NCBI RefSeq assembly: GCF_042665295.1
Contig: NZ_JBHTCO010000002.1
Coordinates: 215,221-279,220 of the forward strand
Direction of reading: 5' to 3'
Length of the DNA: 64,000 nucleotides
From: Scopulibacillus_A cellulosilyticus
GTDB lineage: Bacteria; Bacillota; Bacilli; Bacillales; Sporolactobacillaceae
Below are positions 7,141 to 16,435 of the stretch, in pieces. Positions within the stretch are counted from its first letter, which is position 1. Every line of letters starts with the position of its first letter. The translations under genes and the position numbers were made by a program. The notes below the pieces were generated by a model. That model was not told the origin of the DNA. It searched no databases and saw nothing but the letters and a program-made list of their open reading frames with translations.

Positions 7141-8058
7141 TTATACAAAGTAATCCAAAACTAAGCCGATAGCAAGTAAAAAGCCAAACATTGTTTGCAT
7201 TTGTGCAGTTGCTTTCATTGCGGGCATCAATTGAATTGATTTTGTTTTCCCGATAAATAACTTTGTTGCTTGAATGGCTTTTGGCAAACTGGCAAAAACT
7301 ATGATCATCCATGCCGATTCAATCTGAAAAATCATTAAACCGATAATCCAGAGATATGAAACAACAAAAATACCGGCGAGAAAAATAATAGACCGTTTTC
7401 GTCCGAGCAGGATTGGCAATGTATGTCTGCCTTTTTCTTTATCGCCATCCAGATCGCGTATGTTATTTGCCATATTGATACCGCCGACTAAGAGCCCTAC
7501 AGGTACAGCAATGAATATGCAATTTAAAGTAACAGTACCTGTTTGAATATAGAAGGAAATTAAAATAATGATAAAGCCCATGAATAATCCCGCAGCAAGT
7601 TCGCCAAGCGGTGTATAAGCAATAGGGTAAGGCCCTCCGGAATAAAAATAGGCAACCATCATACAAATTAAACCGATAACAGCAAGCCACCAGCTGCTCT
7701 CTATACAAATATAAACACCGATAAGAATAGCAATAAAGCAGAGCATATAGGCTAAATTCAACACCGTTTTTGGATTAACGCCGTCCCGGACAATTGTTCC
7801 GCCAATACCTATCGATTCCTCTGTGTCCAATCCTCTTTTGAAGTCGAAGTATTCGTTAAAAAGGTTAGTGGCTACTTGAATAAGCATTGAGGCAATTAAC
7901 ATTGCAATAAAAAGGAATATGTGAAAACCGCTGACAGGGAGGGCGATGGCTGTTCCCAAAGTTACAGGAACAAAAGATGCATTTAATGTATGAGGGCGAA
8001 GCATATGCCACCATTTCTTCCAGCCAGTGTTTTTACTGACCTTTTCTGTTGTTTCCAT
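7141..8058 (-). CDS. menA: 1,4-dihydroxy-2-naphthoate prenyltransferase MenA
   Basis: This membrane enzyme of the UbiA superfamily attaches the polyprenyl side chain to 1,4-dihydroxy-2-naphthoate, making demethylmenaquinone. The 305-aa protein has about nine hydrophobic segments. It carries the two Asp-rich Mg2+/diphosphate motifs: NEYFDFKRGLD in the first half and NNIRDLDGDKEKGR in the second. It is transcribed away from menF-D-H-B-E on the other strand, the arrangement seen in many Bacillales. The start ATG at 8058 follows GGGAGAG. Its upstream region contains a palindromic repeat element shared with two other sites in this window. Confidence 0.95.
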   Translation of the reverse strand: METTEKVSKNTGWKKWWHMLRPHTLNASFVPVTLGTAIALPVSGFHIFLFIAMLIASMLIQVATNLFNEYFDFKRGLDTEESIGIGGTIVRDGVNPKTVLNLAYMLCFIAILIGVYICIESSWWLAVIGLICMMVAYFYSGGPYPIAYTPLGELAAGLFMGFIIILISFYIQTGTVTLNCIFIAVPVGLLVGGINMANNIRDLDGDKEKGRHTLPILLGRKRSIIFLAGIFVVSYLWIIGLMIFQIESAWMIIVFASLPKAIQATKLFIGKTKSIQLMPAMKATAQMQTMFGFLLAIGLVLDYFV

Positions 8059-8085
8059 GTGTTTTCTCTCCCATTACAACATCTG

Positions 8086-8168
8086 TACTTATAAAGGATG
8101 TTAAAAAAGTCCGGGAAAAAGCCAGTATCGGTCTTTTTGTCCTCCTTTTTTAACACGAACTTATATAA
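8086..8168. repeat. dispersed palindromic intergenic element, copy 1
   Basis: The outer arms GATGTTAAAAAAG (8098-8110) and the later CTTTTTT/AACAC-type arm are self-complementary. The middle reads GCCAGTATCGGTC...TTTTTGTCCTCC. The same middle and right arm recur at 15113-15175, and a shortened form lies at 19540-19585. It is directly upstream of menA. Confidence 0.6.
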
Positions 8169-8360
8169 CCTCTTCAAGTTTATGAAAATAGCGTCAAAGT
8201 GTCAACTTATTGAAAAAAAATCATGCAATAAGTTTACATAAATTTATTTATAATATATTAACGAAGGCATTTGGTTAGAATATCACCCGTAATAAGTACC
8301 AATTAATGGGGGTACCGAAGAATTGACACTCTAAAAATAACAGGTGTATTCTTAGAAAGT

Positions 8361-8388
8361 AGAGGCCGGCTGGCATGCCGGCTGTTTT
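8361..8388. other. GC-rich hairpin in the menA-menF intergenic region
   Basis: GCCGGC and its complement (around 8364-8382) can form a strong stem followed by GTTTTC. It could end a short leader transcript or a transcript from the left. The whole gap 8059-8592 (534 bases) holds only this hairpin, the palindromic element and the menF leader, with no gene I can support. Confidence 0.45.
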
Positions 8389-8543
8389 CACTTTAAGAAT
8401 TATAAATTTGCAGCGCAGATGATAATTCGATGCAGGGGCCAATTTTAAGTTTCTAGTATAAGTGCAACAAAGCGAGACTGCGAACTGAGTGAGCTAGCGA
8501 GACTTGTGCTATGGAGTGCCAGTCCTCTGTCTTTGCCTTTTAA

Positions 8544-8571
8544 GGCTTGCCAATCGGTAAGTTTTCTTTAC
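8544..8571 (+). terminator. possible leader terminator just ahead of menF
   Basis: CTTGCC-AATC-GGTAAG followed by TTTTCTTT looks like an intrinsic terminator ending about 20 bases before the menF start. An almost identical sequence, with perfect GGCAAG and seven T, occurs at 61423-61448. Its place inside the probable menF leader suggests attenuation, but no ligand-binding fold is recognised. Confidence 0.5.
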
Positions 8572-8592
8572 CAGTGCAACGGAGTTGATTTA

Positions 8593-9996
8593 ATGATTAT
8601 TGTAAAACAACTTGAATTGTTGGATTGCCTCAAAGAGGGTTGCCAAAAAGCAAAAAAACTGTCAAAGCAAATTTTAGTCAGTTTTACAAAACGCTTGGGG
8701 ACAGCCGTCAGCCCTATTGAGTTTTTTGATAACGGAAGGCATTCATTCCAAGGCACCCGTATGTATTGGTCAGATACGCAAGGGATGATAATGGTCGGAA
8801 TGGGTGCTGCAGTAAAATATCCTGCCGGTACAGGTAACCGGACGTTGACCGTTGAAAAAGCATGGAAAAAGACTTTAGAGGATGCTCTACATTACGGGGA
8901 AAAACAACTGCGCGGCACCGGTCCTGTACTGATGGGCGGCTTTTCATTTGATCCGTTACAGGAAAATTCCTCATTATGGGAGAACTTCCGTCAAAATGAA
9001 TTTATTGTTCCGCAATTTTTGTTAACAAAAAATCAGAATGAACACTACCTGACCGTTACGGCATTAATTAGCGAACAAACAGAAATTAATCATTACTATA
9101 AACAAATTAAAGAGAAATATAATGAATTAACTTCAAGGGTTTCAGGTTGTATCAATTATAAGGAAGAATCATTGAATATAATTGAAGACCAAAGGGATCA
9201 ATGGCTTGATATTGTAGAAAAGGCTATCGCGGATATTAATAACGGATTAATGGAGAAGGTTGTTTTATCCCGTACGCTGACCGTTTCCCGTGAAACACCG
9301 TTTTGTACTGCTGAAGTGTTAAGAAGGCTTCAGGAGAAACAAGCGGACAGTTTCATTTTTGCTGTTGAAAAAGGAAATGCTGTATTTATTGGCGCGACGC
9401 CTGAGAGATTAATTGAAAAGTCGGGACCGCAATTTAGGACGATGTGTTTAGCAGGGACGATTGCGCGCGGAAAGACAATGGAACAAGACCGGCAGCTTGG
9501 CGAAGAATTGCTTAATGACAAGAAAAATATTTCTGAACATCAAACGGTTGTTAATATGATATCAGATGTTATGGAAAGATTATGCCAATCAGTTAACAAG
9601 CCATCATCACCTGCTCTGTATAAAGTAAAAGACGTACAGCACCTTTACACACCAATAATTGCCGAAGCGAAAAACAACATATCTTTATTTTCTTTTGTTG
9701 ATGAACTTCATCCGACTCCAGCGCTGGGCGGCGAGCCAAAAGAAAAGGCTGTCAAGTGGATTAGAGAAAATGAAACTTATGAGCGGGGTTGGTACGGCTC
9801 GCCATTAGGTTGGATTGACAGCCAAGGGGACGGAGAATTTGGCGTTGCTATCCGTTCAGCGTTAATAAAGGAAAATAAAGCGACGTTATTTGTTGGCTGC
9901 GGCATTGTTGAGGATTCTGATCCGTTAAGTGAACTTAATGAGACATTAATGAAAGCTCGCCCGATGTTAACAGCACTAGGAGGACACTTAAAATGA
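8593..9996 (+). CDS. menF: isochorismate synthase MenF
   Basis: This enzyme converts chorismate to isochorismate, the entry reaction of menaquinone synthesis. The 467-aa protein has the chorismate-utilising-enzyme C-terminal domain, with KVVLSRT, FIGATPERLI, CLAGTIARG, the ELHPTPALGG signature and the metal-binding GCGIVEDSDP. The open frame begins at 8506, but the ATG at 8593 lies eight bases after GGAG and starts in the normal place for the family. Its stop overlaps the menD start (ATGA), so the two are translationally coupled. Confidence 0.95.
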   Translation: MIIVKQLELLDCLKEGCQKAKKLSKQILVSFTKRLGTAVSPIEFFDNGRHSFQGTRMYWSDTQGMIMVGMGAAVKYPAGTGNRTLTVEKAWKKTLEDALHYGEKQLRGTGPVLMGGFSFDPLQENSSLWENFRQNEFIVPQFLLTKNQNEHYLTVTALISEQTEINHYYKQIKEKYNELTSRVSGCINYKEESLNIIEDQRDQWLDIVEKAIADINNGLMEKVVLSRTLTVSRETPFCTAEVLRRLQEKQADSFIFAVEKGNAVFIGATPERLIEKSGPQFRTMCLAGTIARGKTMEQDRQLGEELLNDKKNISEHQTVVNMISDVMERLCQSVNKPSSPALYKVKDVQHLYTPIIAEAKNNISLFSFVDELHPTPALGGEPKEKAVKWIRENETYERGWYGSPLGWIDSQGDGEFGVAIRSALIKENKATLFVGCGIVEDSDPLSELNETLMKARPMLTALGGHLK

Positions 9997-11756
9997 GTCA
10001 TCAAGAACAATTAACAAGGTATTGTGCGGCTTTCGTTGATGAACTTGCCAGGGCAGGCGTTAAGCATGTGGTTGTCAGCCCCGGTTCGCGTTCAACGCCG
10101 CTTACCATCATTTTGAACCATCATCCTTCAATAAAAGTGTGGATGAATATAGATGAACGGTCGGCCGCTTTCTTTGCGTTAGGGATCAGTAAAGCAGGTG
10201 AACCGGCTGCTTTGTTATGTACATCAGGTACTGCAGCCGCAAACTATTATCCGGCTATTATAGAAGCAAAGTTATCAAGAGTCCCTTTGATCGTTCTGAC
10301 TTCAGATCGTCCTCATGAGCTTAGGAATGTTGGCGCACCGCAAGCAATCGACCAAATCAAAATGTACGGTGACCATGTGAAATGGTTTCAAGAAATGCCG
10401 CTTCCAAGTGATAGAGAAGAAGCACTGCGATTTTCAAGAGTTTCGGCAAGACGTGCGGTCAGCACGTCCCAAGTTCAGCCATCCGGGCCGGTTCATTTGA
10501 ATTTTCCTTTCCAGGAACCGCTTGTTCCCGATCTCACAATAGAACAGCTTTGGGACGGCGGATTGATCAATGAAGGACGATTTTCACATACGCCTGGATC
10601 TTACCAGTTAGAAAATGAGCAAATAGAAATGCTTGCTAAATTAATCAAAAGCCATAAAAGAGGCCTGATTGTTGTTGGGCCGCAAACAGATGATCAATTG
10701 GCTGAAAAAGTTGTTTGTCTTAGTGAGCGATCAGGCTATCCCATTTTAGCAGATCCGCTTAGCCAGCTGCGTACAGGCAGTCATGATCAGGCAAACATTA
10801 TTGATTGTTATGACGCTTTCTTACGTGATGGTGCTATCAACGAAAAACTTTGTCCCGATGTAATTGTTCGTTTTGGTGCGATGCCAGTGGCCAAGCCTTT
10901 TTTATTATATTTGAAAAAGATGCGTCCAACCCATTATATTGTTGTTGATGAAAGTCCGGAATGGCGCGAGCCGACGCACTTGGCAACAGATATGGTTTAT
11001 TCGGATCCTGTCCGCTTATGCAGTGAGCTGTTGGACAAGTTATCAACTGATCAGCAAGATTCTTCATGGTTAACGCTTTGGAGAAACATTAATCAAACAG
11101 CAAAACAAGAAGTAATAGATTTTATCGATAAAGCGCATTGGTTTGAAGGACAAGCTGTTTCCGAATTATTATCAAGTATTAAAGATAAGGAAGCAGCCAT
11201 ATTTGTCGGAAATAGCATGCCTGTCAGAGATTTAGATACTTTTTTGTTAAATCAACAGAATAAGGTAAGAACAATGGCGAATCGAGGCGCAAACGGAATC
11301 GATGGCGTTGTTTCGACAGCCCTCGGCGTCAGTGCGGTTACGGATAATGTATTTCTGCTGATTGGCGATTTGTCACTCTACCATGATATGAATGGACTGC
11401 TTGCGGGCAAGCTGCATCAGTTAAATGCAACGATTATCGTTATGAATAATAACGGCGGCGGGATATTCTCCTTTCTCCCTCAAGCAAAAGAAGCGGGTGA
11501 CTTTGAACAATTATTTGGCACACCGACCGATTTAGACTTTGAAACAGTGGCAAAGTTATATCATATGAACTATAAAAAAGCCGATTCCTGGCCGGCTTAT
11601 CGCAAAGCATGCATTGAGGCGTCAGCCGCCCCGGGAGTAAAAATGATTGAAGTTCAAACAAACCGGGCCGACAATACTGAAAAACATCAACAATTGTGGG
11701 AGCGTATTTCAGAATCTGTCCGCAGTATGATTAAAAAGGACGTTCATGATGAATGA
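9993..11756 (+). CDS. menD: 2-succinyl-5-enolpyruvyl-6-hydroxy-3-cyclohexene-1-carboxylate synthase MenD
   Basis: This thiamine-diphosphate enzyme joins isochorismate with the succinic-semialdehyde unit from 2-oxoglutarate. The 587-aa protein begins with the SPGSRSTPL motif typical of MenD (residues 29-37). It has the catalytic Glu in DERSAAFFALG, and the ThDP/Mg2+ site as GDLSLYHDMNGL with NNNGGGIFSFLP downstream. It overlaps menF by four bases and menH by eleven, inside the same operon. Length and motifs are normal. Confidence 0.97.
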   Translation: MSHQEQLTRYCAAFVDELARAGVKHVVVSPGSRSTPLTIILNHHPSIKVWMNIDERSAAFFALGISKAGEPAALLCTSGTAAANYYPAIIEAKLSRVPLIVLTSDRPHELRNVGAPQAIDQIKMYGDHVKWFQEMPLPSDREEALRFSRVSARRAVSTSQVQPSGPVHLNFPFQEPLVPDLTIEQLWDGGLINEGRFSHTPGSYQLENEQIEMLAKLIKSHKRGLIVVGPQTDDQLAEKVVCLSERSGYPILADPLSQLRTGSHDQANIIDCYDAFLRDGAINEKLCPDVIVRFGAMPVAKPFLLYLKKMRPTHYIVVDESPEWREPTHLATDMVYSDPVRLCSELLDKLSTDQQDSSWLTLWRNINQTAKQEVIDFIDKAHWFEGQAVSELLSSIKDKEAAIFVGNSMPVRDLDTFLLNQQNKVRTMANRGANGIDGVVSTALGVSAVTDNVFLLIGDLSLYHDMNGLLAGKLHQLNATIIVMNNNGGGIFSFLPQAKEAGDFEQLFGTPTDLDFETVAKLYHMNYKKADSWPAYRKACIEASAAPGVKMIEVQTNRADNTEKHQQLWERISESVRSMIKKDVHDE

Positions 11757-12567
11757 CAGCATTGAAACATTAGGTGTCAAGCATGCTGTTCGTATAGCCG
11801 GAAATGGTGAACCTTTATTATTATTGCATGGCTTTACCGGATCAATGGGAACTTGGGAGACTTTTATTGATCATTGGTCTAAATGTTTTAAAATCATTGC
11901 CATTGATATTGTTGGACATGGCAGCACTATTGCGCCTGATGATGTCAGTTGCTTTAATATGTCACATGAAGCTGCTTCAATTATGAAACTTTTGGATAAG
12001 CTAAATATTAAGAAGCCTCATCTGTTAGGTTATTCAATGGGCGGCAGACTGGCTTTATTTATGAAAACGAAATATCCGGAAGAAACAGGCAGCCTTTTAC
12101 TTGAAAGCAGTTCTCCGGGGTTAGCATCAGAACAGGATCGAATTATTCGCAAACAAAATGATGATCAGTTAGCTGACAGGATTGAGGCTTATGGTGTTGA
12201 AAATTTTGTCAATGAATGGGAAAAGGTGCCGCTTTTTAAAACCCAGGAGTCACTGTCCAAATTAGACCGGCAAAAAATTCGCGTGGAGCGCCTCAACCAA
12301 ACGGCAAACGGTTTAGCAAACAGTTTGCGGGGCATGGGGACGGGCGTCCAGCCTTCGCTTTGGGATGAACTTAAGACAATTTCAAGCCATGTTATGATCG
12401 TCGTTGGAAGTTTAGATCAAAAATTTGTTCAAATTGGCAAAGCAATGTCGAAACGGCTGCCAAATGCAACATTTCATATTGTTTCTAATGCCGGCCATGC
12501 AATTCATGTGGAACAACCGCGAATTTTTGATAAAATAGTAAGTGACGACTTTTATCGATCTATTTAA
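11746..12567 (+). CDS. menH: SHCHC synthase MenH (alpha/beta hydrolase)
   Basis: MenH eliminates pyruvate from the MenD product to give 2-succinyl-6-hydroxy-2,4-cyclohexadiene-1-carboxylate. The 273-aa protein has the oxyanion segment LLHGFTGS, the nucleophile elbow GYSMGGRLAL with the active Ser, and the catalytic His in NAGHAIHVEQP. Position between menD and menB supports this over other alpha/beta hydrolases. It overlaps the menD end, with AAAAAGGA as ribosome site. Confidence 0.93.
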   Translation: MMNDSIETLGVKHAVRIAGNGEPLLLLHGFTGSMGTWETFIDHWSKCFKIIAIDIVGHGSTIAPDDVSCFNMSHEAASIMKLLDKLNIKKPHLLGYSMGGRLALFMKTKYPEETGSLLLESSSPGLASEQDRIIRKQNDDQLADRIEAYGVENFVNEWEKVPLFKTQESLSKLDRQKIRVERLNQTANGLANSLRGMGTGVQPSLWDELKTISSHVMIVVGSLDQKFVQIGKAMSKRLPNATFHIVSNAGHAIHVEQPRIFDKIVSDDFYRSI

Positions 12568-12585
12568 AGAAAGGAAGGATGCAAA

Positions 12586-13404
12586 ATGGGATACGATTGG
12601 CAAACAGTATGTACATATGACGAGATATTGTATGAGAAATACAATGGCATTGCCAAAATTACAATGAACCGTCCGCGAGTTCATAATGCATTTACGCCAA
12701 AAACGGTTAATGAAATGTTTGATGCCTTTTCAAGAGCACGTGATGACAGTGAGGTAGGCGTTATTATTTTAACAGGCGCCGGAGATAAAGCGTTTTGTTC
12801 CGGCGGCGACCAAACAGTCCGCGGTCACGGCGGATATGTCGGTGATGACAATATTCCCCGTCTTAATGTTCTCGACTTGCAGCGCTTGATTCGTACGATA
12901 CCAAAACCGGTTATTGCGATGGTTGCCGGTTATGCCATCGGCGGCGGCCACGTTCTGCATGTCGTTTGTGATTTAACAATTGCGGCGGACAACGCTGTCT
13001 TTGGACAAACCGGACCGAAAGTCGGCAGTTTTGATGCTGGATATGGCAGCACTTATTTAGCCAGAATCGTCGGTCATAAGAAAGCCCGTGAAATTTGGTA
13101 TCTATGCCGTCAATATTCGGCGCAAGAAGCTTTAGATATGGGGCTTGTCAACACTGTTGTTCCTTTAGAAAAACTGGAAGAAGAAACCGTACAATGGTGT
13201 AACGAAATTTTAGCCAAAAGCTCAACAGCAATCCGCTTCTTAAAAGCATCCTTTAATGCTGATACTGATGGACTCGCTGGTTTGCAGCAAATGGGCGGCG
13301 ACGCAACTTTACTATATTACACAACAGATGAGGCAAAAGAAGGACGGGATGCTTTTAAAGAGAAAAGACAACCTGACTTCTCAAAATTCCCGCGTTTTCC
13401 ATAA
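12586..13404 (+). CDS. menB: 1,4-dihydroxy-2-naphthoyl-CoA synthase MenB
   Basis: This crotonase-fold enzyme closes the second ring, turning o-succinylbenzoyl-CoA into 1,4-dihydroxy-2-naphthoyl-CoA. The 272-aa protein has the oxyanion-hole regions AFCSGGDQ and AMVAGYAIGGGHVLHVVCDL. It also carries the MenB-specific GPKVGSFDAGYGSTYLARIVG and a C-terminal FKEKRQPDF. It starts 18 bases after menH with AAAGGAAGG. A strong hairpin directly follows the gene. Confidence 0.97.
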   Translation: MGYDWQTVCTYDEILYEKYNGIAKITMNRPRVHNAFTPKTVNEMFDAFSRARDDSEVGVIILTGAGDKAFCSGGDQTVRGHGGYVGDDNIPRLNVLDLQRLIRTIPKPVIAMVAGYAIGGGHVLHVVCDLTIAADNAVFGQTGPKVGSFDAGYGSTYLARIVGHKKAREIWYLCRQYSAQEALDMGLVNTVVPLEKLEEETVQWCNEILAKSSTAIRFLKASFNADTDGLAGLQQMGGDATLLYYTTDEAKEGRDAFKEKRQPDFSKFPRFP

Positions 13405-13419
13405 GCCGATAATGAATCG

Positions 13420-13457
13420 AAACAAAAGCTTGATGCCTTTCATCAAGCTTTTGTTTT
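13420..13457 (+). terminator. hairpin between menB and menE
   Basis: A 16-bp perfect stem (13420-13435 with 13441-13456) with a five-base loop is followed by TATT. It resembles an intrinsic terminator and may lower menE expression relative to menB, or mark the mRNA end of menF-D-H-B. Confidence 0.7.
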
Positions 13458-13482
13458 ATTAATTGAGTAAGGAGATTTTGTA

Positions 13483-14979
13483 ATGATTGACCATCAAATG
13501 CCGAACTGGCTTAAGCAGAGAGCTTTTTTAACACCAGACAGAATGGCTTTTTATACCGGAAAAGAAACTGTCACCTTTCGTGAATTGGACAATGAAGTAA
13601 GGTCTTTAGCCCTAAAGCTGGCTGGAATGGGATTTGTGAAGCATGACAAAATTGCCTTGTTATTTAATAATCAGCTTGATATCGTGAAGTTATACCATAC
13701 TATGCCATATTTAGGGACTGTAGCTGTTCCGTTGAATACAAGATTGTCTTATGAAGAACAAAAATGGCAATTGGAAGACAGCGGAGCAGCTGCCTTAATA
13801 TATGATGAAGCCTATCGTGAACGGGCAAACAAAATAAAGGAACTTAACCCGAAGCTTCAAATGATGTCTATCCGTGAATTGGAAAGTCAAACAGAAGCAA
13901 GCGGGGACTTGTCTACTCATGTAAACATGGATGACCTTCATACAATTATTTATACATCTGGGACGACCGGCTTTCCGAAGGGTGTGATGCTCTCCTACAA
14001 TAATCATTGGTGGAGTGCAGTTGGCGCCGCTTTGAATTTGGGACTGCAAATTGATGATAAGTGGCTGGCTGCTGTACCGCTGTTTCACGTCAGCGGTTTG
14101 TCAATGTTAATGAAAAATGTGATTTATGGTGTCCCTGTCGTGTTACACGCTGCCTTTGATCCCGAAGCTGTCAACAGAGCCATTATTGAAGACGGAGTTA
14201 CAATGGTATCGGTTGTAACGACAATGTTGACGCAAATGATTGACCGTTTGGGTGATAAAACTTATCCAAAAAGCTTTAGATGCATGCTGTTAGGCGGAGG
14301 ACCGGCGCCGAAAGTCGTTCTTGATTTATGTAAAGATAAAGGCATACCTGTTTTTCAAACTTATGGATTATCGGAAACAGGCTCTCAAATTGTCACATTG
14401 TCACCGGAATATATGCTAGAAAAACTTGGGTCAGCAGGTAAGCCGCTGTTTCCTTGTGAAATTAAAATTATGAAAGGTCATCAAGAAGCTGAGGCAAATA
14501 CAGAAGGAGAAATTGTAGTTAAAGGACCGAACGTTACCAGAGGTTACCTTAATAGACCGCAAGCAACGGAAGAGACAATCATTGATGGCTGGTTGTATAC
14601 CGGTGATATTGGCTATTTAGATGATGATGGTTTTTTATATGTACTGGACCGCAGGAAAGATTTAATTATATCGGGCGGGGAAAATGTTTATCCGGCTGAA
14701 GTTGAAGCAGTTTTATTACAGCATCAGGACATTGTTGAATCAGGCGTTATAGGGGTTAAGCATGCTCGCTGGGGCCAGGTGCCGGCTGCCTTTGTAAAGT
14801 TAAGGGGTACGGGACAAACAGTTACAGAACAGGCTGTTATTGAATTTTGTAAGGAGCGTTTAGCTGGTTATAAAACGCCAAAGCATGTCTTTTTTGTTGA
14901 TGAATTACCAAGAAATGCTTCAAAAAAGTTATTAAGAAGAAATCTTTATGATTTATTGCCGGACCAGTTAAGGCCATGA
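13483..14979 (+). CDS. menE: o-succinylbenzoate--CoA ligase MenE
   Basis: This acyl-adenylate-forming ligase activates o-succinylbenzoate to its CoA thioester. The 498-aa protein has the AMP-binding P-loop YTSGTTGFPKG, the TYGLSETGSQ motif, the hinge YTGDIGYLDDDGFLYVLDRRKDLI and a C-terminal NASKKLLRR with the catalytic Lys. The ribosome site is AAGGAG before ATG 13483. In related bacteria menC follows menE; here an unrelated transporter follows, so o-succinylbenzoate synthase must be encoded elsewhere. Confidence 0.95.
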   Translation: MIDHQMPNWLKQRAFLTPDRMAFYTGKETVTFRELDNEVRSLALKLAGMGFVKHDKIALLFNNQLDIVKLYHTMPYLGTVAVPLNTRLSYEEQKWQLEDSGAAALIYDEAYRERANKIKELNPKLQMMSIRELESQTEASGDLSTHVNMDDLHTIIYTSGTTGFPKGVMLSYNNHWWSAVGAALNLGLQIDDKWLAAVPLFHVSGLSMLMKNVIYGVPVVLHAAFDPEAVNRAIIEDGVTMVSVVTTMLTQMIDRLGDKTYPKSFRCMLLGGGPAPKVVLDLCKDKGIPVFQTYGLSETGSQIVTLSPEYMLEKLGSAGKPLFPCEIKIMKGHQEAEANTEGEIVVKGPNVTRGYLNRPQATEETIIDGWLYTGDIGYLDDDGFLYVLDRRKDLIISGGENVYPAEVEAVLLQHQDIVESGVIGVKHARWGQVPAAFVKLRGTGQTVTEQAVIEFCKERLAGYKTPKHVFFVDELPRNASKKLLRRNLYDLLPDQLRP

Positions 14980-15048
14980 TTACGTCTGAATTTTTAAGTT
15001 TAATATTTTATCTGAAGAGGTATCGGATAATATTTAATCAATGTTTTC

Positions 15049-15106
15049 GCCGTTTTGTTATACAAGGGAGTATTCCCTTGTAGAGCATATAAACGGCTTT
15101 TATTTT
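15049..15106 (+). terminator. nested terminator after menE
   Basis: An inner stem ACAAGGGA/TCCCTTGT sits inside an outer stem GCCGTTT/AAACGGC, followed by TTTTATTTTT. It ends the men transcript. Confidence 0.75.
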
Positions 15107-15112
15107 TCGCCT

Positions 15113-15175
15113 TTAAGAAGATGTTTTAGCCAGTGTCGGCCCTGTTTGTCCTCCTTTTTAAACTTGAACCTTAAG
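15113..15175. repeat. dispersed palindromic intergenic element, copy 2
   Basis: It shares AGATGTT, GCCAGTGTCGG and GTTTGTCCTCCTTTTTAAAC with the copy at 8086-8168, in the same orientation, but lacks about 13 bases of the left arm. It lies just ahead of the MFS transporter gene. Confidence 0.55.
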
Positions 15176-15193
15176 TGAATTTAAAAAATTGGG

Positions 15194-16393
15194 ATGATTA
15201 TGATGCATAACTGGAAACGAAGTGTTAAGATTTTATGGCTTTGTAACTTCATGATTAACGCAGGAATGACAATGATCATGCCGTTTTTGCCTTTATTTTT
15301 AGAGACGCTTGGTGTTCATCGGCATCATGAATTAAGTTTGTGGACCGGTGTTATATTTTCGGCGACCTTTTTATCGGGAGCTATTATGGCACCTATTTGG
15401 GGCATTTTCGCTGATAAATACGGACAGCGTGTTAACTTAATCCGGGCCGGCATTGGAATGGGGATCATTACATTTTTGATGGCATTTTCTATCTCACCAG
15501 CTATGCTGCTTATTTTAAGATTCATTGTCGGGTTTTTCTCGGGATTTATAACTGTTTCATTTTCATATTTATCGAGGATCACACCGAGAAATGAAACCGG
15601 AACAGCCCTCGGCTTGTTACAAACTGGAGGGGTATCAGGCGGTATTATTGGCCCGCTCTTAGGCGGCGCTTTATCAGACTTATTTGGTTTCCGTCCAGTT
15701 TTTGCTGTAACAGGCATTCTAATTTTACTTACAACTTTGCTCGTTATTTTCTTTTTAGAAAAAGACCCGGTTGTTCAAACAACGAAGGCTAAAGAAGGGT
15801 CATTTGCGGAGATTTTAAAAAACCCGATTTTAATTGTTTTATTAATTGCAACTTTCATTGTTCAAGCTGCTATCTTAGGTACGAATTCAATGATGACCAT
15901 CTTCGTTAAAACGCTAGTTCCTTATTCGCATAATCTGGCTTTTATATCAGGATTTGCCGCTTCAATCGCCGGTATAGCCAACATGATAGGTTCACCTTAT
16001 CTGGGACGGCTTAGCGACAAGCTGGGTCAAGCAAAAACTTTACCGGTTGCTATGGTGCTGTGCGGGTTATTTACACTGCCGCAAATATGGACGCATCATA
16101 TTTGGGAATTATATATTTGGCGCTTTGCACAGGGCCTTTTGCTTGGCGGGATGTGGCCGGCAATACAAGCACTTATTCACTTAAAGACCGCGAAGCACAT
16201 ACAAGGGAGAGCCTTCGGTGTGACGTCAAGCAGCCGTTTCTTGGGGAATTTAGCAGGTCCGCTGGTTGCTGGCTGGATATCGGGCTATTTATCTATTTCA
16301 TATGTATTCGCCTTCTCAGGAATACTTCTGATCCTCGGAAGCTTGTTAGTTAAATGGAAAATTAAACCTGATCGGAATAAAGCTGTTTCTTAA
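15194..16393 (+). CDS. MFS drug-efflux-type transporter
   Basis: The 399-aa protein has twelve hydrophobic segments and the major-facilitator pattern. The loop after helix 2 reads GIFADKYGQRVNLI (the DxxGRR-like motif A). Helix 5 carries GGVSGGIIGPLLGGALSDLFG (motif C, characteristic of drug/H+ antiporters of the 12-TM DHA1 group). The second half repeats the loop as GRLSDKLGQAK. It resembles MdtG/NorA-like exporters; the substrate is unknown. ATG codons at 15194, 15200 and 15203 are all possible starts with weak ribosome sites. It is monocistronic, closed by a strong terminator. Confidence 0.88.
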   Translation: MIMMHNWKRSVKILWLCNFMINAGMTMIMPFLPLFLETLGVHRHHELSLWTGVIFSATFLSGAIMAPIWGIFADKYGQRVNLIRAGIGMGIITFLMAFSISPAMLLILRFIVGFFSGFITVSFSYLSRITPRNETGTALGLLQTGGVSGGIIGPLLGGALSDLFGFRPVFAVTGILILLTTLLVIFFLEKDPVVQTTKAKEGSFAEILKNPILIVLLIATFIVQAAILGTNSMMTIFVKTLVPYSHNLAFISGFAASIAGIANMIGSPYLGRLSDKLGQAKTLPVAMVLCGLFTLPQIWTHHIWELYIWRFAQGLLLGGMWPAIQALIHLKTAKHIQGRAFGVTSSSRFLGNLAGPLVAGWISGYLSISYVFAFSGILLILGSLLVKWKIKPDRNKAVS

Positions 16394-16401
16394 TGTATAA
16401 A

Positions 16402-16435
16402 AATAAACACTGGACAAATTTGTCCGGTGTTTATT
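16402..16435. terminator. bidirectional terminator
   Basis: A perfect 17-bp inverted repeat (AATAAACACTGGACAAA and its complement, one mismatch) separates the converging MFS gene and the small membrane gene. It overlaps the last codon of the latter. Confidence 0.85.

Noticed and set aside
7463..7708. Frames inside menA on the same strand
   Set aside because: Alternate-frame shadows of a clear membrane enzyme.
8300..8330. GGGGGTACCG resembling part of a T-box motif
   Set aside because: The surrounding antiterminator bases do not match and no terminator pairs with it; it is only a GTACC/GGTAC inverted repeat.
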